NCBI GenBank assembly: GCA_030693705.1 | Contig: JAUYAB010000064.1 | Location: 1 to 61,649 of the forward strand | Origin: Ignavibacteria bacterium | Lineage (GTDB): Bacteria > Bacteroidota > Ignavibacteria > Ignavibacteriales > Ignavibacteriaceae | Length of the DNA: 61,649 nucleotides | Direction of reading: 5' to 3' | Shown here: piece after piece, positions 7,734 through 15,943 of the stretch | Layout of the letters: the number at the start of each line of letters is the position of its first letter | Numbering within the stretch: position 1 is the first letter of the stretch | Notes under the pieces: model-generated | What the model was told of the DNA's origin: nothing | Databases searched by the model: none | What the model saw: the letters and a program-made list of their open reading frames with translations, nothing else | Program-made: the position numbers and the translations under genes

Positions 7734-7764
7734 TTTGCTAAAATTGTAATGTTTAGTATATTTG
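7734..7764 (+). promoter_or_regulatory. Bacteroidota-type promoter of tRNA-Met and secG
   Basis: TTTG (7734-7737), 19 bases, then TATATTTG (7757-7764), an exact match to the TTTG/N19/TAnnTTTG consensus. The start would be near 7771, 14 bases before the tRNA. The secG ATG is 22 bases after the tRNA, so both may share this promoter. Confidence 0.75.
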
Positions 7765-7784
7765 GAAGCCATTTTGACAACAAT

Positions 7785-7861
7785 GGCGGGGTAGCTCAGT
7801 AGGTTAGAGCAATGGAATCATAATCCATGTGTCGGGGGTTCGAATCCCTCCCCCGCTACCA
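7785..7861 (+). tRNA. tRNA with CAU anticodon, probably elongator tRNA-Met
   Basis: A 77-nt cloverleaf with encoded CCA. Acceptor GGCGGGG pairs with CCCCGCT (first pair G-U); the D arm is GCTC/GAGC; the anticodon stem ATGGA/TCCAT has the loop ATCATAA, giving CAU; the T loop is TTCGAAT. The initiator features (unpaired base 1 and three G-C pairs in the anticodon stem) are absent. A tRNA-Ile with modified CAU is the alternative, but the body resembles elongator Met. Confidence 0.93.
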
Positions 7862-7883
7862 TTTATGCAGAAGAAAGGTGTTT

Positions 7884-8195
7884 ATGTATAGCGTTTTAAT
7901 AGGTATCTCGGTAATTATTTCATTTTTATTGATCATCATTATTTTGATGCAAGCAAGCAAAGGTTCCGGTTTAGCCGGTACTTTTGGCGGAGCGAATGTT
8001 GGTTCGGTGTTTGGAACAAGAAGAACGGCAGATTTTTTAAGTAAATCAACCTGGTGGCTTGCCGGTGTGTTGGTTGTACTGGCGATCGTTGTGAATCTTT
8101 TCTTTCTCCCAACTGCTAAAAATGATAACACAAAAAGTGTTATCCAGCAAGGCGGAAGACAAAGCGTACCAACCAATCCAGCTTTACCGCGTTAA
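7884..8195 (+). CDS. secG: Preprotein translocase subunit SecG
   Basis: 103 residues; the start is ATG 7884 with AAAGGTG upstream, rather than the longer frame that runs into the tRNA. Two membrane helices: residues about 2-22 (YSVLIGISVIISFLLIIIILM) and 53-75. Between them is the conserved GSGLAGTFGGANVGSVFG. SecG assists protein export through SecYE. The polar tail after residue 76 is typical. Confidence 0.95.
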   Translation: MYSVLIGISVIISFLLIIIILMQASKGSGLAGTFGGANVGSVFGTRRTADFLSKSTWWLAGVLVVLAIVVNLFFLPTAKNDNTKSVIQQGGRQSVPTNPALPR

Positions 8196-8197
8196 AA

Positions 8198-9457
8198 TTA
8201 ATTGCCGGGTTCGTAATCGAATCCGGCTAATTTTTCGATTATTTGGTCCTCAACATTCCTATAATAATTGTTCGTTTTTTTTGAGAATTCAAAAATCATG
8301 CTGATGATGAGATCATCCCCGTTTTTAAGTTTTAGATAACCTGAAACTGATGAAGCTCCATTAAGAGTTCCGGTTTTCCCTCTAAAATTCACGTCGACAT
8401 CAACCTCTTTCATTCTGTTCCGAAGAGTCCCGTCAGTACCGGCAGTACTAAGTGAATTGTAAAAAGTATCGTAGTATCGTATATCAAAATAGATTTTTTC
8501 CAATAAGGCTGCAATCGACCCGACAGTAACCTGGTTGTTTCGCGAGAGACCGGAACCGTCGACTATTTTTGTTTCCTCCGAAGGAATATCGTTGTCATAG
8601 AGGAATTTATTGATCGTTTGCGCCGCATAAAATGCGGAACCTTCTTTTCCTGAAGAAACCGCACCAATTATTTTGAAGAGACATTCTGCCAAAAAATTGT
8701 CGCTCCGTTTATTTACAATTTTTAAATAATCTTTTAGTTTTATAGAATTTGCGCCCACTTCAATTGCTGATTTTGGAGTTGTCCCCTTTTTGAAAGTACC
8801 GTTAACCGTGATAGATGCGGCTTTCAATTTATTATAAAGGATTTCAGCTATCTTCAAAGGCGGGTCTGAATAGAATTCTGTTACTATTTTAAATTTCTTC
8901 CTGCGGATTTTTTTTCTCACCGTATATTTATTTCTATCTAGAACCAACGCGCTTACCGGCGGGAGCGAGACGGTTTTTGTTTCATCTTCTATCCAATCCT
9001 GTCTCGAGTAAACATCATCAAAAAAAGTGTCGTCACCGATTATGTCTCCGTTAATTTCATTGATTCCACTACTCTTCAAGTCTTCAATCATTTTATCAAG
9101 GTCTTCACCGCCGAACAATCCGTTCCCATAACCTTTTAGATAGAGATTTCCATTTAATTTACTTTTGCTTTTATCTTTAGCGTCTATAAAAAATTTAGTC
9201 GATATACGATACTCCGGTCCTAAGTAGTAAACGGCAACTGCGGTTGTAAATAATTTGGTGTTCGATGCCGGAATGAGTGGGGCATCAACGTTGTGAGCGT
9301 AAATGGTGTCTTCCTTCATCGGATTAAAAATTACTACACCATAACGGCATTGGCGCGGTACATTCTTAAGGATATTTTCGATTTCCGTCTTAATCGATTG
9401 TGCAAAACCGGGGACAAAGTTGCTTAGAACAATAAAAAATAAAATAAGTTTTTTCAT
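8198..9457 (-). CDS. dacB: D-alanyl-D-alanine carboxypeptidase/endopeptidase (PBP4 family)
   Basis: 419 residues from the ATG at 9457 (the frame also allows a TTG six bases upstream). A signal peptide ends near GFAQS. Peptidase S13 motifs are complete: SxxK as SNTK, SxN as SDN in KRSDNFLAECL, and KTG in RGKTGTLNGASS. The enzyme removes or hydrolyses terminal D-Ala and cross-links of peptidoglycan in the periplasm. It converges on secG with two bases between the stops. Confidence 0.95.
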   Translation of the reverse strand: MKKLILFFIVLSNFVPGFAQSIKTEIENILKNVPRQCRYGVVIFNPMKEDTIYAHNVDAPLIPASNTKLFTTAVAVYYLGPEYRISTKFFIDAKDKSKSKLNGNLYLKGYGNGLFGGEDLDKMIEDLKSSGINEINGDIIGDDTFFDDVYSRQDWIEDETKTVSLPPVSALVLDRNKYTVRKKIRRKKFKIVTEFYSDPPLKIAEILYNKLKAASITVNGTFKKGTTPKSAIEVGANSIKLKDYLKIVNKRSDNFLAECLFKIIGAVSSGKEGSAFYAAQTINKFLYDNDIPSEETKIVDGSGLSRNNQVTVGSIAALLEKIYFDIRYYDTFYNSLSTAGTDGTLRNRMKEVDVDVNFRGKTGTLNGASSVSGYLKLKNGDDLIISMIFEFSKKTNNYYRNVEDQIIEKLAGFDYEPGN

Positions 9458-9542
9458 TATCAACGTTAGAATAAAATAGAAATAGAGTATATTACGTCCC
9501 CAAAATAATAAACATAATTTATTTCACTAACTAAATTCTTAT

Positions 9543-10358
9543 ATGGAAAAATTTAAAGCGTACGAAAAATCAGATTTTCTTCACTCAGCGGATGCAAGGA
9601 TAATAAGGATCCTTTCCGAATATTTAGAACCGGCTGCCCGATTCAAAAAGTATAATATTTTAGATACTATTGTCTTTTTTGGTTCGGCAAGGCTCCGTTC
9701 AAAAAAGGATGCGGTAAAAGAATATAACAAGATAAAAGCCTCCGATCCCAAAACTACTCCCAATTTTGCACAGAAACTTCGCACTGCTCAGCAGCACGTC
9801 GATATGTCGAAATATTATGAAGATGCCGTCGATCTTTCTAAAAAGATTACTAAATGGTCATCAAATCTTGGTTTAGACAGCAACCGTTTTATTATCAGTA
9901 CCGGCGGCGGTCCGGGAATAATGGAAGCAGCTAACAAAGGGGCCAAGTTGGCAGGCGGCTATTCTGTCGGGTTGAATATTTCCATCCCGTTTGAGCAATT
10001 TGTAAATAAGTATGTTACTCCCCAGTTAAGTTTCGAATTCCATTATTTCTTCATGCGGAAGTTTTGGTTTGCCTATTTGAGTAAAGCGCTCATAGTTTTT
10101 CCGGGTGGATTCGGAACCATGGATGAATTTTTTGAAATGGTCACACTTGTACAAACCGGAAAAATCAAGAAGAACTTACTAATCATCGTTTATGATGAAA
10201 AGTACTGGAAAAATCTGATCAATTTTGACGCGCTGGTTGAAACCGGCATGATTAGCAGAGAAGATTTAAATTTATTTTCTTTTTGTAACACACCCGATGA
10301 AGCTATGGAATGTGTAGCGAAGCATTTTGAGAAGTATTATTTAAAGAAGAAGGTTTAA
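9543..10358 (+). CDS. LOG family protein (TIGR00730-like)
   Basis: 271 residues with the two LOG/lysine-decarboxylase-like motifs: GGGPGIMEAANKGA and PGGFGTMDE. Characterised members are cytokinin riboside 5'-monophosphate phosphoribohydrolases, and bacterial relatives also cleave nucleoside monophosphates. This member belongs to the longer type with an extra 90-residue N-terminal part (FFGSARLRSKKDAV). It is divergent from the PBP4 gene and ends at a strong terminator. Confidence 0.88.
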   Translation: MEKFKAYEKSDFLHSADARIIRILSEYLEPAARFKKYNILDTIVFFGSARLRSKKDAVKEYNKIKASDPKTTPNFAQKLRTAQQHVDMSKYYEDAVDLSKKITKWSSNLGLDSNRFIISTGGGPGIMEAANKGAKLAGGYSVGLNISIPFEQFVNKYVTPQLSFEFHYFFMRKFWFAYLSKALIVFPGGFGTMDEFFEMVTLVQTGKIKKNLLIIVYDEKYWKNLINFDALVETGMISREDLNLFSFCNTPDEAMECVAKHFEKYYLKKKV

Positions 10359-10369
10359 TAAGTACAATA

Positions 10370-10406
10370 AAAAAAGCCGCCCCGATTGATCGGGGCGGCT
10401 TTTTTA
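10370..10406. terminator. Strong bidirectional terminator
   Basis: AAAAAAGCCGCCCCGA-TTGA-TCGGGGCGGCTTTTTT forms a perfect stem of 16 pairs with A and T runs on either side, between convergent genes (LOG protein and rpsU). It should work in both directions. Confidence 0.95.
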
Positions 10407-10598
10407 TTAATCCATATCATCATTTCGTTGGGCTCTGCGAGTAGCTTTAATTCTTTCCAATCGTTTTTTTACCGAAGGTTTAACAAAAAAAGTTCGCTTT
10501 TTAAATTCTTTAAGAACGCCGGAACGTTCGTATTTCTTTTTGAATCTTTTAAGAGCTTTATCAATTGACTCATTTTCTGAAATTGTAATTCCTACCAA
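10407..10598 (-). CDS. rpsU: 30S ribosomal protein bS21
   Basis: 63 residues: [28 protein letters not shown] followed by the basic tail [23 protein letters not shown]. This is the standard length and pattern. It lies 27 bases downstream of the zinc-ribbon protein gene, probably in the same transcript, and ends inside the bidirectional terminator. Confidence 0.97.
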   Translation of the reverse strand: MVGITISENESIDKALKRFKKKYERSGVLKEFKKRTFFVKPSVKKRLERIKATRRAQRNDDMD

Positions 10599-10625
10599 TT
10601 AATTCACCTCAATTCCGGGGTAGTT

Positions 10626-11003
10626 TTAATGTGTTTCAAGTAATTTTTTTAATCCTAATTTTTGAAATTCAACCGTGATGGAAGCTTTTCCGTTAGAAAG
10701 CGGAGTTTTGGAAGTTACGATTCCAAAATCATCCCACGTTTTATGGTAAATTGTTTCACCAACGCTATATGTTTTCTCCGGAGTATAGTCGATAGAATTT
10801 TCTAATACAATTTGATCGACTTTATGTTTGGAATCTCGAACAATCGAAGTTGTCTCAATAAGCAAAATTTGCTTACACTTTTTACATTTTGCCCATTCTT
10901 TTCCTTCGTGTTCAACTGAAGAAAAAATCTCTCCGGTGAGTTCCATTTTTTGAATTGCATTGCAAAATTTGCAAAATGCTTGAATGTTTTTAACTTTTGC
11001 CAT
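10626..11003 (-). CDS. Zinc-ribbon protein with a Tudor/CarD-like C-terminal domain
   Basis: 125 residues. Two CxxC pairs (FCKFC and WAKCKKC, residues about 11-43) form a zinc ribbon. The second half (YSVGETIYHKTWDDFGIVTSK...SITVEFQKLGLKKLLE) has the shape of the small barrel found at the end of UvrD-type helicases and in CarD-like proteins, which bind RNA polymerase. The family is not named here. Its position before rpsU and a good promoter suggest a housekeeping role in transcription or translation. Confidence 0.75.
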   Translation of the reverse strand: MAKVKNIQAFCKFCNAIQKMELTGEIFSSVEHEGKEWAKCKKCKQILLIETTSIVRDSKHKVDQIVLENSIDYTPEKTYSVGETIYHKTWDDFGIVTSKTPLSNGKASITVEFQKLGLKKLLETH

Positions 11004-11025
11004 AAAATCTACTTTTTTAAGTAGG

Positions 11026-11057
11026 TAAATATATTGATTTATCGAAGGAATTGCAAA
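11026..11057 (-). promoter_or_regulatory. Bacteroidota-type promoter for the zinc-ribbon gene and rpsU
   Basis: On the minus strand TTTG (11057-11054), 20 bases, then TATATTTA (11033-11026). The predicted start near 11019 is about 16 bases from the ATG at 11003. Confidence 0.6.
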
Positions 11058-11219
11058 AATATTATTCCTTCAAACCCAGGTGCAATCGATTTTGAATTAC
11101 GATGCAGTTGAGTTCTCTCGCGGTTTTGGTTAGCAGACAAATTTCGGAAAAATTATTATGCGAAATCATTCGAAAAAGAAAGCTTTTAGAGGAATCGGTT
11201 ATGTTTACCGTGAGGAAAA

Positions 11220-11786
11220 TTAATCTTTGGGAATATATCCTTTATCATCGGCGTATTTATAGAGCTTTGAGTAAAGCATCTTTCTTGCCCGATGAAGTCG
11301 CGACCGGACGGTTCCGACTGGACAATCAATAAAATCTGCTATTTCATCGTATGTGTAACCCTCAATATCGGAGAGAATTACAACAGTTCGAAAATCTTCA
11401 GGGAGCGTTTGTATGGCATCCGAAACTTCATCATCTAAAAGATTGTCGAAAATTTCCCGCTCGAGGTGGGAGTCGTCTGTATTTGAAGGCTTTGCATTTT
11501 CGTAAAAATTTTCAACATCTTCATAATCAACTTTATGCGGTTCTTTTTTTTGTTTTCGATAAGAGTTGATAAAAGTATTTTTTAGAATTCTGAAGAGCCA
11601 TGCTTTACAATTCGTTCCTCTCTCAAATTTATCGAAAAAGCGAAAAGCGCGAAGATACGTTTCTTGTACCAGGTCGTTTGCATCATCCTCATTCCCCGTC
11701 ATGCGGATGGCAAAATTTAACAGCGCATCCATGTGTGGGATGGCTTCTCTATTAAATTCGTCGTAAAATTCTGAGGATTTATTCAT
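11220..11786 (-). CDS. ECF-type RNA polymerase sigma factor
   Basis: 188 residues. Region 2: MDALLNFAIRMTGNEDDANDLVQETYLRAFRFFDKFERGTNCKAWLF; region 4: LPEDFRTVVILSDIEGYTYDEIADFIDCPVGTVRSRLHRARKML. The arrangement is like RpoE/SigW-type factors. No anti-sigma factor gene is adjacent (the next gene on this strand is rpsU's neighbour), so its control cannot be read from the context. Confidence 0.93.
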   Translation of the reverse strand: MNKSSEFYDEFNREAIPHMDALLNFAIRMTGNEDDANDLVQETYLRAFRFFDKFERGTNCKAWLFRILKNTFINSYRKQKKEPHKVDYEDVENFYENAKPSNTDDSHLEREIFDNLLDDEVSDAIQTLPEDFRTVVILSDIEGYTYDEIADFIDCPVGTVRSRLHRARKMLYSKLYKYADDKGYIPKD

Positions 11787-11890
11787 TCGTAAATCGATTA
11801 AATAACTTTTTTATAATTAATAAACTGGACTTCAAAATAAAAGAAAATAACCTCGCATTACCAAATTGGGAACTTTTTTTAAGCTGGTAT

Positions 11891-13336
11891 TCATTTTGTA
11901 TTATGCAGACGAATAATTTTACCGCCTAAAACTACATATTTCGGTGTGTCGTTCTTATAAAGATAAAATGCGGGCTGCTCACCAATCTTCAATTTGAACT
12001 GATAATCTGCATCATCGACAAAACAAACCGGAAATTTTTCATGCAAATGCGATCGATTTTTTGAATGAAGCAAGGTTTTTTGAACAGGCAAATATCCTAT
12101 CCCGTCTTCCACTAATTTTTGAAAATTTATTTCTGAAAATTCTTTTTCTGTTTCCACTTCTTTAGCGTAAACTTTCGCTTCCCTTAAAGTTAAACCCGAA
12201 CAATCCATTTCATCAATTCCATGGAAGATAGAAAGGTCTCCAATATCTTCGATCAATCCAAATGAGGTAAATGCCGAACTTGAATCCAAATTTTGCTCGG
12301 TAACATTTATTGCAACATCAACAGGTATGTGTTGATCATTTTTTTTCACTAAAATGTTTGTCAAAAGAAGATCAAAAAGAAATTTATCATTCATCGGAAC
12401 CGCATCGTAATTATCAGTTGGCATTTCCACATAAGTATTATTTGCAATCGATAAGAAAGCCGACATCATTCCAATAAAATTAATTTTTCTGACAAATTGT
12501 TTTTCAATATCATCTTTCCAGCCGCCGGACTCAATTAGGATAGTGCTTGTTCCTTTCTTTTGAAACGTATCTCCGAAAGCGCGTGGTTCGTAGTCGTCTG
12601 AATATTTTGCAACATGTCCGGGAATAAATTGCTGCAGAATTTGATTCATCATTCCGATGAGTTTTATCGCTTTTTCTCTATTTTGACTCAAATCTTTTTG
12701 CTCATTGAAAGCCGGCGCCAGAAAAGAAATCGTTGCTTGCTTATAATTTCTTCCAACAGAATACTTCGTGCTTTGATCATGCAGATTAAAACCAAAGTCA
12801 GCTTTCAAGGTGTCGAAAGTATTCATTAAAATATCTGCTTCGGGAGTAATCAATCGGCTGGCATCTCTGTTTAAATCGATTTCCCAAATATTTCTCCGCT
12901 GAAAAATTTCCGCTCCATCAGGATTTACCATCGGCAAAAAATAAAGCGTTGCTTCGCTAAGAATTTTTTCCCGTATTCCATTCAAGTTATCATTGGCTGA
13001 GAAGAAATTGAATATGTCAAACAATGCCATCGTTGCCGTCGATTCATCCCCATGCATTTGAGACCAGAGAAATATTTTCGTTTTGCCGGTTCCAATTTTT
13101 AGTAAAAATAATTCCCTTTTTTCAACCGATTCACCTAATTTATGTACAACAAATTTTGAATTGTGCCGCAGTTTTTCGATTAGCGGCAGAATATCTGCAT
13201 GCTTTATTCTTCTGCAGTTCAAGGACGGTTCACGATAGTTTTCGTAGCTATTATAAATATCGTATGAAAAAGAGATTTCTTGGCTCATACCAATCACCGG
13301 GAATATGGTTAATAATAAAAAGTAGAAAAATTTCAT
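11891..13336 (-). CDS. Secreted M14 family zinc carboxypeptidase
   Basis: 481 residues. A signal peptide (MKFFYFLLLTIFPVIGMSQ) is followed by an M14 domain with ligands His95 and Glu98 (WSQMHGDEST) and His186 (FNLHDQS). Arg157 (DLNRDAS) is the substrate-binding arginine, and the catalytic Glu lies in TSTILIESGGW. It probably releases C-terminal residues from peptides or peptidoglycan outside the cytoplasm. The last 170 residues are an extra domain. Confidence 0.9.
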   Translation of the reverse strand: MKFFYFLLLTIFPVIGMSQEISFSYDIYNSYENYREPSLNCRRIKHADILPLIEKLRHNSKFVVHKLGESVEKRELFLLKIGTGKTKIFLWSQMHGDESTATMALFDIFNFFSANDNLNGIREKILSEATLYFLPMVNPDGAEIFQRRNIWEIDLNRDASRLITPEADILMNTFDTLKADFGFNLHDQSTKYSVGRNYKQATISFLAPAFNEQKDLSQNREKAIKLIGMMNQILQQFIPGHVAKYSDDYEPRAFGDTFQKKGTSTILIESGGWKDDIEKQFVRKINFIGMMSAFLSIANNTYVEMPTDNYDAVPMNDKFLFDLLLTNILVKKNDQHIPVDVAINVTEQNLDSSSAFTSFGLIEDIGDLSIFHGIDEMDCSGLTLREAKVYAKEVETEKEFSEINFQKLVEDGIGYLPVQKTLLHSKNRSHLHEKFPVCFVDDADYQFKLKIGEQPAFYLYKNDTPKYVVLGGKIIRLHNTK

Positions 13337-13394
13337 TTCAAAATAAGCGATTATTGTAAAAGGAAATTAAGAAAAAATAAGAAGGAATAAGAAA

Positions 13395-13937
13395 ATGAAT
13401 AAAAGAATAGAACTCGGGGACACAATGCCGGATTTTTTCCTTCCGGGAATAGACGGAAAGAATTATGACGAAAACGATTTTGGAGCCAATCCTTTACTGC
13501 TAATCATTTTTTCGTGCAATCATTGTCCTTACGTGCAAGCGTATGAAGAAAGAATTATAAAACTTCAAAATAATTTATTGAAAGACGGTCTTAAAATTGT
13601 CGCTATCAACGCGAACGATTCCGACAAATACTCTGAAGATTCTTTTGAAGAAATGAAAAAACGCGCCACAGAAAAAGAATTTAATTTTATCTATCTGCGA
13701 GATGAATCGCAGGAAACTGCGAAAGCATTCGGAGCAGCATTTACGCCTGAATTATTTCTCTTTAATGCCGAACGAAAATTAATTTACACCGGAAAGATTG
13801 ACGATAACTGGCGAGAACCGGAAAAAGTTCAAACGAAATATTTACAAAATGCCATTGAAGAATTTTTACGAGGTGAAGAAATATCAGTTCCTGAAACGTA
13901 TGCTATCGGCTGTACTATAAAATGGAAAGCCGGTTAA
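13395..13937 (+). CDS. Thioredoxin-fold protein (AhpC/TSA-like)
   Basis: 180 residues with no signal peptide. The redox motif is CNHC in IIFSCNHCPYVQAYEE. Typical features of the family are LGDTMPDFFLPGIDGK at the start and the FTPELFLF cis-Pro region. Related proteins are annotated as thiol-disulfide reductases. The AAGGAA site before ATG 13395 supports the start. The end overlaps the convergent gene by 4 bases. Confidence 0.87.
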   Translation: MNKRIELGDTMPDFFLPGIDGKNYDENDFGANPLLLIIFSCNHCPYVQAYEERIIKLQNNLLKDGLKIVAINANDSDKYSEDSFEEMKKRATEKEFNFIYLRDESQETAKAFGAAFTPELFLFNAERKLIYTGKIDDNWREPEKVQTKYLQNAIEEFLRGEEISVPETYAIGCTIKWKAG

Positions 13938-14668
13938 TCCGCAACTCCCATTTGCTCTTCAAATTTGGCGAGAAGTTTTAGCGGTTGATCAGAAATAGCA
14001 AAACAGTAAAGAGGGTAAAGCCGGGAAAAGGTTTTTATAATATCATTAATAAAGTTTGGCGAAGCGATAATTTTTTTCTCTCTCAGCAATATAGGTTTTT
14101 CAATCAATATGTATTTCATCTTTTGAAGGAGATCACCGTCTTTACTGAAATCAAACTTTTTTCTTACCAGCACCATTTCTTTTTTCATTTCTGTTAAAGA
14201 ATATTGATTGTTCAATCCATAAGTGGAAAAAACTTTATCAATTTCTTTTTCGTAAGCAACTAAATTCTTTTTTAAGAAAAGATTTTCTTCTTTTGAATTA
14301 TTAAGAAACATTCCGTATTGAACTCCCGACTTATCGAAATAAACATAAAATTCGCTATCCAATTTAAATCTTCCAAAATGAACGAGCAGAAAAGTTTTGT
14401 ACGGAACTCCTTTCGAGAACCGCATATCTTTGCTCAGTTTCATAATCGTTTGATTGAACTTCGGTTCTCTTCTTATAGAAGGATTCAGTTGTTCAAGGAA
14501 TGGGGCGAGCGTTGTAATAAAAGCCTTCGCCGGTTTAACAACAAATTTTTCGTATTCTTCTCTGTGCTTATCAAAAAAAACTTTTGAATTATTCTTCTCT
14601 AATCCTTCAAAAAAAGAAAACAACTGCGGCGGGAATCCGGTGAATTGATTCGGCTCAAGAGATTTCAA
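13934..14668 (-). CDS. DUF2461 family protein
   Basis: 244 residues. TGFPPQLFSFFEGLEKNNSK, the middle RFSKGVPYKTFLLVHF and the rest match DUF2461/TIGR02453, whose function is not known. The start is a TTG whose codon overlaps the previous stop as TTGA (14665-14668); no ATG is available before the conserved domain begins, so coupled re-initiation is likely. Confidence 0.88.
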   Translation of the reverse strand: MKSLEPNQFTGFPPQLFSFFEGLEKNNSKVFFDKHREEYEKFVVKPAKAFITTLAPFLEQLNPSIRREPKFNQTIMKLSKDMRFSKGVPYKTFLLVHFGRFKLDSEFYVYFDKSGVQYGMFLNNSKEENLFLKKNLVAYEKEIDKVFSTYGLNNQYSLTEMKKEMVLVRKKFDFSKDGDLLQKMKYILIEKPILLREKKIIASPNFINDIIKTFSRLYPLYCFAISDQPLKLLAKFEEQMGVAD

Positions 14669-15315
14669 TACATCGATCCGATATTTAGCGTGATGAAAAA
14701 ACCGCCGAATGATTTTTTCGGTTTGCCTTCAAGACTCTCAATTCCCCGGTTAAAAAATTGAATCATGTAATAGCGAATGTTTATACCGGCAAGATGCGTT
14801 TGGTCTAAACCGAAATTTGCTCCGAAACCGATATAACCGCCAACCGTATAATTTGCCTGTGCATATTTTAGAGAATTAAAAAATTCACGTTCATACGGTG
14901 ATGTGACTACCATTGTCGGTCCAAATGCAAAGTTTATGTACGGGCGAAAATTATCACCGAGTTCATTGGCGAAGAGACGGTTCTGAAGTCCCGCAAAAAG
15001 TGGGATGAGAAAAATTCTGTTTTTCTTTCCAACGGTGTAGGAGCGTCCCCAGTAATCAACGTACTCAAACTCATTTTCATCTTTTGCTTCTGAGATCGAG
15101 AGATCGGTAAAAAAGGTTAAAGTGTTATTAATATTACTTCTGTAAAAACCACCGAATCCAAATCCGCCTTCTCCAAAAAGAAGATCCATGCCGTACGCGT
15201 TGTCTGGTAACTGAAGCGGTTCGCGGTCGGGAGCCAATTCTCCGATACTTTGTGGGAAAATGAAAGTCATCGGAACGAACAGCAGTGCTATAAGAAAATA
15301 TTTTTTCATACTCAT
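14665..15315 (-). CDS. Predicted small outer-membrane beta-barrel protein
   Basis: 216 residues. A signal peptide (MKKYFLIALLFVPMTFIFPQS) is followed by alternating hydrophobic and glycine/aromatic strands (LLFGEGGFGFGGFYRSNINNTLTFF) ending in FFITLNIGSMY, with an aromatic last residue as in outer-membrane barrels. No enzyme motif is seen. It is co-transcribed with the DUF2461 gene. Confidence 0.75.
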   Translation of the reverse strand: MSMKKYFLIALLFVPMTFIFPQSIGELAPDREPLQLPDNAYGMDLLFGEGGFGFGGFYRSNINNTLTFFTDLSISEAKDENEFEYVDYWGRSYTVGKKNRIFLIPLFAGLQNRLFANELGDNFRPYINFAFGPTMVVTSPYEREFFNSLKYAQANYTVGGYIGFGANFGLDQTHLAGINIRYYMIQFFNRGIESLEGKPKKSFGGFFITLNIGSMY

Positions 15316-15433
15316 CTAAATTTTTGTTTTAAAATTACTTAGTTTATAACAAAAATCAATTCAATTTTTTGTAAAGTGTTCTATACCACGTAAAAATAAT
15401 TTTAACTGGTTAGTAAAAGAGAAAGATTAAAAG

Positions 15434-15943
15434 ATGCCTGTTAACCTCGAAATAAAAGTAAAAGTTAAAAACTTCGACTCAATCCTTAAGAGTCTGAAGA
15501 AATTGAAAGCAAAAAAAGCCGGTTCGCTTCACCAAAAAGATGTTTATTTTTCATCGCCAAAGGGATTATTAAAACTCCGTAAGGAAGGGAAGAGCCAGCA
15601 ATTGATCCGCTACCAACGAAATGAAGAAGGGAAAAACCGCTGGTCAAACTTCGAGATTCTGGAATTGCATCAGGCACATGCGGAAAGTTTTTTACGGAAT
15701 TTATGGGACTGCGAAGTAGTGGTTGAAAAGGAACGGCTGCTCTATTTGTATGATAATACCCGCATCCATCTTGACAAAGTGAAAAAGCTGGGAAACTATA
15801 TTGAACTTGAAACCAAAGTAATCACAACAAAAAAAGATGCGCAACAACGCTTTCGCTTTTTGCTCGCCGCGTTACAGATCGATCCGAAAGAGCAATTGCG
15901 GTTATCCTATCACGATCTACTCATCCAAGCCGGCAAAAAATGA
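15434..15943 (+). CDS. CYTH domain protein
   Basis: 169 residues. The CYTH signature ExExK appears as NLEIKVKVK near the start, and the tunnel strands continue as KDVYFSS, LKLRKEG, LIRYQR, and VKKLGNYIELETK. Members include class IV adenylate cyclases and triphosphatases; both hydrolyse or convert nucleoside or inorganic triphosphates. It overlaps the next gene by 4 bases (ATGA). The exact substrate is not decidable. Confidence 0.88.
   Translation: MPVNLEIKVKVKNFDSILKSLKKLKAKKAGSLHQKDVYFSSPKGLLKLRKEGKSQQLIRYQRNEEGKNRWSNFEILELHQAHAESFLRNLWDCEVVVEKERLLYLYDNTRIHLDKVKKLGNYIELETKVITTKKDAQQRFRFLLAALQIDPKEQLRLSYHDLLIQAGKK

Noticed and set aside
7785-7861. Initiator tRNA-fMet
   Set aside because: Base 1 pairs with base 72 and the anticodon stem lacks the three G-C pairs of initiators.
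11102-11332. A 76-codon plus-strand frame upstream of the sigma factor stop
   Set aside because: Its second half is antisense to the sigma factor gene and the first half shows no conserved pattern or ribosome site.
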